Of a DNA stretch of 64,000 nucleotides, positions 56,787 through 64,000 are shown piece after piece. Both the position numbers and the translations under genes were made by a program. Numbering within the stretch: position 1 is the stretch's first letter; the number at the start of each line of letters is the position of its first letter. The stretch is from Aurantiacibacter aquimixticola (GTDB taxonomy: Bacteria > Pseudomonadota > Alphaproteobacteria > Sphingomonadales > Sphingomonadaceae). The stretch is from positions 248,001 to 312,000 of the forward strand of contig NZ_RAHX01000001.1 in assembly GCF_003605475.1 (NCBI RefSeq). The letters run 5' to 3'. The notes under the pieces are model-generated. The model was not told the origin of the DNA. It did not search any database and saw only the letters and a program-made list of their open reading frames with translations.

Positions 56787-57386
56787 CTATCCGAGCAAGT
56801 CTTCCCACACCAGCCGGTGAGAGAGGTTGGCGATGATCCCCGCCGTGATGCCCCAGATGCGATGGCTCTCCCACGTGATTTCCGTGTAGGGCAATTCAAA
56901 GCCGCCGAAATTGCCCATCTTTCGCACGTGATTGCGCCTGTCGAGCACGAAGCGCAGCGGTGCCTCGAACCAGCCATCCACCTCGCGCGGATCGGGCGTG
57001 ATCGGAAGGCCTGCCGGGACGACGCCCAGCACGGGCGTCAGATTGAAGCCGGTGCCGGTTGCGAAAGCCTGCGCGCTTCCAACCACGCGCACCATGGCGG
57101 GCGGAATGGCGAGCTCTTCCTCCGCTTCGCGGAGCGCGGCGGCGATGGCATCCTCGCCAGGCTCCAGCTTGCCGCCGGGGAAGGCGACTTGTCCGGGATG
57201 CGCAGCCATCGTTTTCGGGCGATGCGTAAGGAGCAGCCCGGGCTCGGGCGCGTCCGTCACAGCCATCAGCACGGCCGCATCGCGCAAGGGTTGAGGGGCC
57301 CACTGGCTGTCGTCGCGCAGCCCGACCGTGCCGACTTGCGCATTGTCCTCGAACAGCTGCGCAACGCGGTCGAACAGGTCACTCAT
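56787..57386 (-). CDS. NUDIX hydrolase, CoA pyrophosphatase-like
   Basis: The 199-residue protein has a NUDIX box GGKLEPGEDAIAAALREAEEE and the CoA-associated upstream stretch LLTHRPKTMAAHPGQVAFPGG, which marks the CoA diphosphatase (NudL/YeaB) group. It hydrolyses CoA or related diphosphates. It overlaps the upstream DUF1285 gene by four bases and leads into cca. Confidence 0.94.
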   Translation of the reverse strand: MSDLFDRVAQLFEDNAQVGTVGLRDDSQWAPQPLRDAAVLMAVTDAPEPGLLLTHRPKTMAAHPGQVAFPGGKLEPGEDAIAAALREAEEELAIPPAMVRVVGSAQAFATGTGFNLTPVLGVVPAGLPITPDPREVDGWFEAPLRFVLDRRNHVRKMGNFGGFELPYTEITWESHRIWGITAGIIANLSHRLVWEDLLG

Positions 57387-57931
57387 GCCGGGCGCAATGC
57401 GAAAGTCGCGCCCTGGCTGCCGACCGAAAGATCGCCGCCATCGGCCAACGCAATATCCGCCAGTTGCAGCCAGGTGGACCGGTCCAGCCGCGCTTCGCAG
57501 CCGTGGCGGACGGAGAGGTAGATCGCGGGTGTATCGGCATCGCCTTGCGCGCGCAGCGGATTGTGCGGCCCGGCGAGCACCAGCTCGTCCGTGTTGAGGC
57601 GAAAGGCGAGCGCATCCCCATCGGCTTTGCAGTCGACGGCGATGAAGGCGGCATCCTCGACATCGATCGCCTGCTTGTGATGCGGGGTGACGAGGAAATA
57701 GCGCCCGTCATCCTCGCGCCGCAGCAGGCTGGCGAATGCGCGCACCATGGCGGGGCGGGTGATCGGGCTATCGCGGTGAAACCAGCGCCCATCGGCGGTG
57801 ATACGCATGCCGCTGTGTTCGGTTTCGGGCGGATCCCACGTGTCGAGCGGCGGCAGGTTTCGCGCCGCGACCTGCTCGGCGATCTGGGCCAGGGAGAGGC
57901 CGGCAAGCTCTGGTGGGGGATCGTAAGGCAT
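57383..57931 (-). CDS. DUF1285 family protein
   Basis: The 182-residue conserved hypothetical has the DUF1285 pattern: LPPLDTWDPPETEHSGMRI, RWFHRDSPITRPAMVRAFASLLRREDDGRYFLVTP, and AGPHNPLRAQGDADTPAIYLSVRHG. Function unknown; cytoplasmic. It is commonly next to a NUDIX CoA pyrophosphatase and cca, as here, which hints at a shared nucleotide or RNA-related context. Coupled to NUDIX by ATGA. Confidence 0.88.
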   Translation of the reverse strand: MPYDPPPELAGLSLAQIAEQVAARNLPPLDTWDPPETEHSGMRITADGRWFHRDSPITRPAMVRAFASLLRREDDGRYFLVTPHHKQAIDVEDAAFIAVDCKADGDALAFRLNTDELVLAGPHNPLRAQGDADTPAIYLSVRHGCEARLDRSTWLQLADIALADGGDLSVGSQGATFALRPA

Positions 57932-57958
57932 CGTCGGCTCCCGCGATGGCAGAGCGTG

Positions 57959-58474
57959 TCAGCCGCGCCAAGGGCCGAGCGTGCCGCTTTCGGGCAGAAC
58001 CGCCGGATTGGGCGCGCGAACCAGCAGCCGTTTTTGCTCGAACGGGCCGGGCAGGGTCCAGCCTTGCGCGGGTGCGGCGATGAAGCCGAAGCGGTTGTAG
58101 TAGTCGGGATCGCCCACCATCACCTGCGGCAGCGCGGCCTTGGGATCGAGCGCGCCAGTCATCGCCGCCATCAGCGCATGGCCAAACCCCTCACCCTGAT
58201 GTTCCGGCACGACAGCCACCGGGCCGACCATCAGCATGGGATGCCGCCGCTCCTGATCGTCGGTAAGCGCGACCGGCCAAGTCTGGATTGTGCCGACCAG
58301 CATTTCGTGCGCATCCAGCGCGGCGAAACTGAGGGCGGGGAGCCAGTCAACGCCGTCTCGCACCTTGTACGCCGTGCGGGCATGTCGGTCCGTCCCGAAA
58401 GCGCGGTCCAGCAGCGCCTCGATCATGTCGGGCTCGACCGCTTCCAGCGGGATCAGGGTGGCGGTATCGTCCAT
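57959..58474 (-). CDS. GNAT-family N-acetyltransferase
   Basis: The 171-residue acetyltransferase has motif A in VGPVAVVPEHQGEGFGHALMAAM (Q/RxxGxG/A-like acetyl-CoA loop, QGEGFG) and motif B around VMVGDPDYYNRFGFIAAP, typical of the YhbS-type GNAT group. Acceptor unknown. It lies 27 bases upstream side of DUF1285 on the same strand. Confidence 0.92.
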   Translation of the reverse strand: MDDTATLIPLEAVEPDMIEALLDRAFGTDRHARTAYKVRDGVDWLPALSFAALDAHEMLVGTIQTWPVALTDDQERRHPMLMVGPVAVVPEHQGEGFGHALMAAMTGALDPKAALPQVMVGDPDYYNRFGFIAAPAQGWTLPGPFEQKRLLVRAPNPAVLPESGTLGPWRG

Positions 58475-58526
58475 GGGCCGCGCGCCGATAGGGCGGCGCG
58501 GCTATCGGCGCAACGATTTGCTGCGA

Positions 58527-59729
58527 TTAGCCGGCAGGGATGAGGCGCAGCAGGCGCCCACCCTCGTCATCCTCGATCACCCAGATCGCGCCATCCGGCG
58601 CCTGGGCGATGTCCCGCAGACGTTCGGGAAATTCGTAGCGCGATTCCTCCATGGCGGTGTTCGCCCCCGCATTCGCGGAAATGCGGCTGATCGAGGTGGT
58701 GCGCAGATTGGCGACCAGCACTTGGCCCTGCCAATCGCCGAACATGCTGCCGGTATAGAAGATCATGTCGCCGGGCGCGATGACCGGGCTCCAGCTGATC
58801 GCAGGCTTGGCAAAGCCATCGTCCGGCGTGTGATCGGGTATGTCGCTGCCATCGTAATTGTCGCCGTTGGAGCGGATCGGCCAGCCGTAGTTGGCGCCGC
58901 GCTCGACATGGTTGAGCTCGTCGCCGCCCGCCGGGCCATGCTCGATTTCCCAAAGCTCGCCCGCGGGCGAGAAGGCAAGGCCGAGAATGTTGCGATGGCC
59001 GTAGGACCACACTTGATTGGTAGGCGAGCCACGATCGGCAAAGGGATTGCCCGCGGCGGGCGTGCCGTCGAGATTAAGGCGCACGATCGTGCCGAGATTG
59101 TTGCTCAAATCCTGCGCCGGATCCTGCTCCTGCCGGTCGCCACTCGCAATATAGAGATGCTGGCCGTCGGGCGAGAATGCGATGCGGTGCGAATAGTGCC
59201 CCTTGCGCTCGCCGCCGCGGCTCTGCTGCCAGACCTGCTGGAAATTTTCGATCCGACAGGCGTCGATGCGGTCGCAATCGAGCGTGCCGCGGCCCACGGC
59301 AGCGACGGTCGTTTCGCCAGCGGAGGCCTTGGCCCAGCTCAGATACACCATGCCACTGGTGGCATAGTCGGGCGCGAAGGCGATATCGCCGAGGCCGCCC
59401 TGGCCTTCATAGACCACGTCGGGCGTGCCGGTGACGGTCGCGGTGCGGCCGCTGGTCGGATCGTAGACCAGCAGGTCGCCATCCTGCTGCGTCACGAAAA
59501 GGCGGCCCGTTCCCGGCTCGAACGCCATTGCCCAGGGATTGGGCATTTCGCCGTGGCTGCTCGCCGCGAAGGGCGAACTGCCTTGCAGCGCGACGGGTTC
59601 ACCGGAGACGACATTGCCCTGCGGCGCGGTGGTCGAGGTCGGGGCGGTATCCCCGGTTTGCCCGCCCTGGCAGCTTGCGAGGGCGATGGAGGCGAGGGAT
59701 ATGGCGGAGCTGAGGAGAAGATTTCGCAT
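58527..59729 (-). CDS. PQQ-dependent sugar dehydrogenase-like lipoprotein
   Basis: The 400-residue protein starts MRNLLLSSAISLASIALASCQ with lipobox Cys20. The beta-propeller of soluble glucose/aldose dehydrogenases follows: GGLGDIAFAPDYATSGMVYLSWA, GHYSHRIAFSPDGQHLYIASGDR, NQVWSYGHRNILGLAFSP, WEIEHGPAGGDELNHVERGANYGWP. Residues match the PQQ and Ca2+ site pattern (GHRN, GGDELN). It probably oxidises aldoses in the periplasm. Its ATG at 59729-59727 overlaps the divergent rnhB ATG, an unusual arrangement. Confidence 0.92.
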   Translation of the reverse strand: MRNLLLSSAISLASIALASCQGGQTGDTAPTSTTAPQGNVVSGEPVALQGSSPFAASSHGEMPNPWAMAFEPGTGRLFVTQQDGDLLVYDPTSGRTATVTGTPDVVYEGQGGLGDIAFAPDYATSGMVYLSWAKASAGETTVAAVGRGTLDCDRIDACRIENFQQVWQQSRGGERKGHYSHRIAFSPDGQHLYIASGDRQEQDPAQDLSNNLGTIVRLNLDGTPAAGNPFADRGSPTNQVWSYGHRNILGLAFSPAGELWEIEHGPAGGDELNHVERGANYGWPIRSNGDNYDGSDIPDHTPDDGFAKPAISWSPVIAPGDMIFYTGSMFGDWQGQVLVANLRTTSISRISANAGANTAMEESRYEFPERLRDIAQAPDGAIWVIEDDEGGRLLRLIPAG

Positions 59730-60366
59730 GATGCAGGGAACGCCTTCCTGTGATTTTTGTGCCGAGCTCGGCCCCGGTCCCTTCATCGCCGGTGTCGACG
59801 AGGCTGGGCGCGGGCCGCTTGCAGGCCCGGTTGTGGCCGCTGCCGTCCTGCTGTGCAAGCCGCGACCCAAAGGCATCGGCGATTCAAAGAAGCTGACGGC
59901 AAAAGCGCGGGGCGAGGCGGAAACGCGTATCCGCCAGCGCTGCGCCTTCGGCATCGGCGTGGTCGAGGTCGAGGATATCGACCGGCTCAATATCTTCGGC
60001 GCGACCATGCTGGCAATGAGCCTGGCGATGGAGCGATTGTGCGAGGCCGTCGCCAATCACGATCTGGCCGCGCTGATCGACGGCAACCTCACGCCGCAAG
60101 GCCGCTGCGAAAGATGGCGCTGGGACGCGACGCCGGTGGTGGGCGGAGATGGACGCGAACCGGCGATCGGAGCAGCCAGTATCCTCGCCAAGCAGTATCG
60201 AGACAGGCTGATGGCCGAAGCCGCTGCCGAGCATCCCCATTACGGGTGGGAGCGAAACAAGGGCTATGGCTCGAAAGAGCATATGGAGGCGCTGCGCCGG
60301 CATGGCCCGACGCCGCTGCACAGGCGATCATTCGCCCCGGTGGCGCAAATGGAAATGGCGCTGTAA
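59728..60366 (+). CDS. rnhB: Ribonuclease HII
   Basis: RNase HII removes ribonucleotides from DNA and RNA primers. The 212-residue protein has the catalytic motif GVDEAGRGPLAGPVVAAAV (Asp24, Glu25), DSKKLTAKAR, the third acidic residue in AALIDGN, and GAASILAKQYRDRLM. The start is ATG 59728 or 59731; AGGAGA at 59712-59717 fits either. That ribosome site lies inside the antisense strand of the divergent dehydrogenase. rnhB next to ccrM is common in alphaproteobacteria; here an antiporter gene is between them. Confidence 0.96.
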   Translation: MMQGTPSCDFCAELGPGPFIAGVDEAGRGPLAGPVVAAAVLLCKPRPKGIGDSKKLTAKARGEAETRIRQRCAFGIGVVEVEDIDRLNIFGATMLAMSLAMERLCEAVANHDLAALIDGNLTPQGRCERWRWDATPVVGGDGREPAIGAASILAKQYRDRLMAEAAAEHPHYGWERNKGYGSKEHMEALRRHGPTPLHRRSFAPVAQMEMAL

Positions 60367-60375
60367 CGCGCGGCC

Positions 60376-61296
60376 ATGGTCATTCTCATCGCAAGCATTG
60401 TCGGCGGCCTTGTCGGCCTGTTCATCGGCGGGGAGCTGCTGGTGCGCGGTGCCGTTTCCATCGCCAACCGGCTCGGCATTTCGCATCTCGTCACCGGCCT
60501 CGTCATTGTCGGGGCAGCGACATCCATGCCAGAAATGGTCGCGAGCGTGCAGGCCGCGCTCGCAGGATCGCCCGGCATTGCGTGGGGCAATATCGTCGGG
60601 TCGAACCTCGCCAACACGCTGCTGATCCTCGGCGCGACCGCGCTGGTCGCGCCCATCGTCATGCACGGCGTGGGAAAACGCGATGCGGTGGTCGGCCTGC
60701 TGGCCACGCTCCTGTTCTGGGGCATCGCCTCGGCGCAGCTTGCTTCCGTATGGATCGGATTTGGATTGCTGGCGGCGCTCGCTGCTTATGTCGTGTGGCG
60801 CATCAACCACCCGCCCGAACTGGGCGACGATGACGACGAAGGCCCACCGCTCGGCACGTTCGCTGCCATCGCGCTGTTCCTGGTAGGGCTGGGCATCCTG
60901 GTGGGCGGAGGCGCGCTGCTGGTCGACGGTGCGATCGAGCTGGCAACAATTGCTGGCGTGTCCGATGCCGTGATCGGGCTGACCGTGGTGGCCGTGGGCA
61001 CTTCTCTTCCCGAACTTGCCGCATCGCTTGCCGCCGCGCTGAAAGGCCGACCGGACATGGCCATCGGCAATGTCGTGGGTTCCAACATCTACAATCTGCT
61101 GCTGATCGGCGGCGCGACCATGACCATCGCCCCATTGCCGGTCTCACCCGAAATCCTCGATATCGAGGTGCCGGTTCTTGCCGCGTCGGCGGTGCTGATG
61201 CTTCTGCTGTGCCGCTATGCCAAGCGTATCGGTCGCGTGCTCGGCCTGCTGTTGCTGGCCGCGTTCGCCGGGAACACCGCGCTGCTATTTGTGTGA
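60376..61296 (+). CDS. Calcium/sodium antiporter (CaCA family, YrbG-like)
   Basis: The 306-residue membrane protein has about ten helices with two inverted alpha-repeats: GAATSMPEMVASVQAALAGS ... GNIVGSNLANTLLILG, and AVGTSLPELAASLAAALKGR ... GNVVGSNIYNLLLIGG. The paired Glu in TSMPE and TSLPE are the ion-binding residues. It probably exports Ca2+ in exchange for Na+ or H+. It starts 9 bases after the rnhB stop, in the same transcript direction. Confidence 0.94.
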   Translation: MVILIASIVGGLVGLFIGGELLVRGAVSIANRLGISHLVTGLVIVGAATSMPEMVASVQAALAGSPGIAWGNIVGSNLANTLLILGATALVAPIVMHGVGKRDAVVGLLATLLFWGIASAQLASVWIGFGLLAALAAYVVWRINHPPELGDDDDEGPPLGTFAAIALFLVGLGILVGGGALLVDGAIELATIAGVSDAVIGLTVVAVGTSLPELAASLAAALKGRPDMAIGNVVGSNIYNLLLIGGATMTIAPLPVSPEILDIEVPVLAASAVLMLLLCRYAKRIGRVLGLLLLAAFAGNTALLFV

Positions 61297-61308
61297 TCGC
61301 CAGAGGCT

Positions 61309-61466
61309 GAGTCCTCAGCGCCACACCCCAGCATATGGAGTCCACTGGCCAGTAGGGGACTCAACATCTTGTGCCGGACTCGCTTCGTTCTCCTCCTGCG
61401 ATGGCGCGGCGCGGCATAATTGCCGCTTGACCCGCGGACTCCGCGAAACCTACCCCCTGTGGATAA
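61309..61466 (+). promoter_or_regulatory. ccrM control region: five GANTC sites and a DnaA box
   Basis: The 185-base leader of ccrM contains GANTC sites at 61309-61313, 61338-61342, 61358-61362, 61377-61381 and 61437-61441. TGTGGATAA (61458-61466) is a perfect DnaA box (TTATCCACA on the minus strand), 15 bases before the GTG start. A hairpin or dyad GCGGCA-TAAT-TGCCGC (61411-61426) lies between the last two GANTC sites. No CtrA box (TTAA-N7-TTAA) is visible. Regulation by CcrM methylation and DnaA is inferred from these sites. Confidence 0.75.
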
Positions 61467-62621
<1,155 letters not shown>

Positions 62622-62638
62622 TTGCGGCTTTGCTTTTT

Positions 62639-62726
62639 CGTCATCCCAGCGGAGTCGGGGATCCAGACAACGCCCGTGGAGCGACTAGACAGCTTGGATA
62701 GGCCCCTGCCTGCGCAGGAGCGACGA
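62639..62726. repeat. Degenerate CGTCATCCC-type palindromic repeat
   Basis: The interval begins CGTCATCCCAGCGG and ends near CAGGAGCGACGA, with a perfect 10-bp palindrome CCTGCGCAGG at 62709-62718. This looks like a worn copy of the CGTCATCCC...GGGATGACG repeats seen in many bacterial genomes. It is distinct from the copies at 1898 and 17110 and lies between ccrM and folP. No other copy was found in the window. Confidence 0.5.
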
Positions 62727-62815
62727 GAAGTTTCCTACCGGCATCCCGCTGTGCTTTACCTAGCGGCATGATGGGCGCCGCCAACTTCGCTAAAGCTACA
62801 CCTTCCAGCCGTAGG

Positions 62816-62882
62816 GTCACAGATTTTGCCCGCAAGGTAACAGATCGTGTTTCTCCGCCAGGACACTGTAACACTTGTCACA
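62816..62882 (+). promoter_or_regulatory. Phased GTMACA half-sites upstream of folP
   Basis: GTCACAGAT (62816-62824), GTAACAGAT (62837-62845) and GTAACACT (62868-62875) repeat at 21 and 31 bp, about two and three helical turns. The third forms an imperfect dyad with TGTCACA (62876-62882). They end 31 bases before the folP ATG. The regulator is unknown, and the pattern may be chance. Confidence 0.4.
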
Positions 62883-62913
62883 CCCCCACCGCCAACCCGT
62901 TGAAAGCACACAC

Positions 62914-64000
62914 ATGACCACCGACAAGCTCTACATCCAGCCGCTCACCACCGTGTCCGGTCCGCAGGCGGTCGAAGGCGACGCGGTGCGGTTGGCGGGC
63001 GGTATGGTCTATGCGCGCGAGTTCGCGGTCATCGTGCGGCGGGAGGGCGCTGTCGTCAGCCGCGAGGTCGTGACCGCGGACGGCATCGAGGCGGCGCTTG
63101 CCCGGCTGCCTGCCGAGCTGGGCGCGGAGGCCGAGATGCAGTGGTCGAACCTGCGTATGGCGCATCCGCCGATGCAATTGGGGGACCGCACGGTCCGGCT
63201 CGATCAGCCGCAAGTGATGGGCATCCTCAACGTCACGCCGGACAGCTTCAGCGATGGCGGCAAGTTCATGGACGATCCCGAGGCGATGCGCAGCCACGCC
63301 GCCGCCATGCACGAAGCGGGCGCCGCCATCATCGACATTGGCGGGGAAAGCACGCGGCCGGGCGCCAAGGCGGTCTGGGAAGGCGAGGAGATCGAACGGG
63401 TACGTCCCGCGGTCGAGCAATGCGTCGCCATGGGCGCTGTGGTCAGCGTGGACACGCGCCGTCCGGCGGTGATGGAAGCCGCGCTGGATGCGGGCGCGCA
63501 CATCATCAACGATGTCTCGGCGCTGCGCTACGATCCGCGTTCGCTGGAATTGGCGGCCTCGGTCGATGCGCCGGTCATCCTGATGCACGCGCCCGGCACT
63601 GGCGAGGATCTGCATGCCGACGGCGATTACGATGCCGTGCTGTTCGATGTGTTCGACATGCTGCGCGAAGTGCGAGACAGGGCCGTTGCGGGCGGCGTGG
63701 CGCGGGAGCGGATCGTCCTCGATCCCGGTATCGGTTTCGGCAAGGCGGTGTCGGACAATCTTGCGCTGCTCAATGGGCTGGCGCTGTTCCATGCGCTCGG
63801 CCAGCCGCTATTGCTCGGCGCAAGTCGCAAGCGGATGATCGGCGCGCTCAGCAATGAAGCGCCTGCGCATGAACGTATTGGCGGTTCACTCGCGCTCGCC
63901 CAGGTCGGGATGGATGCGGGCGTACAGCTGCTGCGCGTGCACGATGTTTTCGAGACGGTACAAGCGCGAAATGTCTGGCGCGGCATGCGCGATGCCGCGC
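62914..64000 (+). CDS. folP: Dihydropteroate synthase, 3' end outside window
   Basis: FolP joins pABA and a pterin diphosphate in folate synthesis and is the sulfonamide target. The visible 362 residues carry a ~100-residue N-terminal extension, then the barrel with MGILNVTPDSFSDGG (from about residue 102), GGESTRPGAKAVWEGEE, NDVSALRYDP, LDPGIGFGK and LLLGASRKRMIGAL. The frame is still open at base 64000 near the expected end (GMRDA), so only a few residues are likely missing. ATG 62914 is the first plausible start. Confidence 0.94.
   Translation, partial: MTTDKLYIQPLTTVSGPQAVEGDAVRLAGGMVYAREFAVIVRREGAVVSREVVTADGIEAALARLPAELGAEAEMQWSNLRMAHPPMQLGDRTVRLDQPQVMGILNVTPDSFSDGGKFMDDPEAMRSHAAAMHEAGAAIIDIGGESTRPGAKAVWEGEEIERVRPAVEQCVAMGAVVSVDTRRPAVMEAALDAGAHIINDVSALRYDPRSLELAASVDAPVILMHAPGTGEDLHADGDYDAVLFDVFDMLREVRDRAVAGGVARERIVLDPGIGFGKAVSDNLALLNGLALFHALGQPLLLGASRKRMIGALSNEAPAHERIGGSLALAQVGMDAGVQLLRVHDVFETVQARNVWRGMRDAA

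Overview
The window reads as ordinary chromosome from a GC-rich alphaproteobacterium. The best fit is order Sphingomonadales, family Erythrobacteraceae (inference from gene content, not a database match). Supporting signs are a TonB-dependent receptor and a TonB gene, a CcrM-type GANTC methyltransferase beside rnhB, the pckA / chvI-chvG / hprK / rapZ / EIIA / HPr locus typical of alphaproteobacteria, a short-form HisG, and a K+-independent H+-pyrophosphatase. I found no rRNA, tRNA, CRISPR array, insertion sequence, prophage or biosynthetic cluster. Coding density is very high and almost all genes are housekeeping or conserved hypothetical.

Layout. 1-1.9 kb: 3' part of a TonB-dependent receptor with a Gly/Arg-rich insert, followed by a palindromic repeat. 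2-9 kb: FAD oxidoreductase, APC permease, uvrC, a double CDGSH protein, EcsC, tesB. 9-14.6 kb (minus strand): hppA, thiL, nusB, hisD, hisG. 14.6-21.6 kb: DUF2332, an epoxide-hydrolase-like enzyme, FKBP isomerase, pirin, GST, bolA, a J-domain protein, an MpaB-like oxygenase, a GST gene broken by one amber codon, DUF1428. 21.6-25.3 kb: cobS without an adjacent cobT, an M28 peptidase, and a decayed leishmanolysin-like protease. 25.4-31.7 kb: class A PBP, MDR oxidoreductase, truA, fmt, recR, def. 31.7-35.2 kb: a Cys-rich copper-binding protein, rmuC, a lipoprotein, a TrmH-family methyltransferase. 35.2-41.6 kb: HPr, EIIA-Man, rapZ, hprK, chvG, chvI (minus) facing pckA (plus). 41.7-46.1 kb: a small acidic protein plus DUF937, DUF885, a small membrane protein, tonB, a hydrolase. 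46.2-48.7 kb: two cysteine desulfurases and a ferredoxin. 48.7-55.3 kb: DUF4349 lipoprotein, mechanosensitive channel, PfpI, parC, a secreted hypothetical. 55.6-64 kb: cca, NUDIX, DUF1285, GNAT, sugar dehydrogenase, rnhB, Ca2+/Na+ antiporter, ccrM, folP (cut by the window end).

How genes work together. HPr, EIIA-Man, HprK and RapZ form a regulatory phosphotransferase set with no sugar permease. They sit with the ChvG/ChvI two-component system and PEP carboxykinase, so carbon status, envelope stress and gluconeogenesis are probably wired together. The desulfurase pair and ferredoxin form a translationally coupled Fe-S unit. hisG-hisD-nusB-thiL is a tightly packed run.

Most noteworthy. The ccrM leader carries five GANTC sites in 133 bp plus a perfect DnaA box. 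Two neighbouring genes at 20.6-25.2 kb are broken, both partly by TAG codons. Two copies of an ~80-bp palindrome keep their stems while their loops diverge. Five convergent gene pairs interlock their stop codons on CTAG/CTAA. rnhB and a sugar dehydrogenase have overlapping divergent start codons. I did not find a convincing new multi-gene system; the ccrM regulatory region is the best candidate for new biology.
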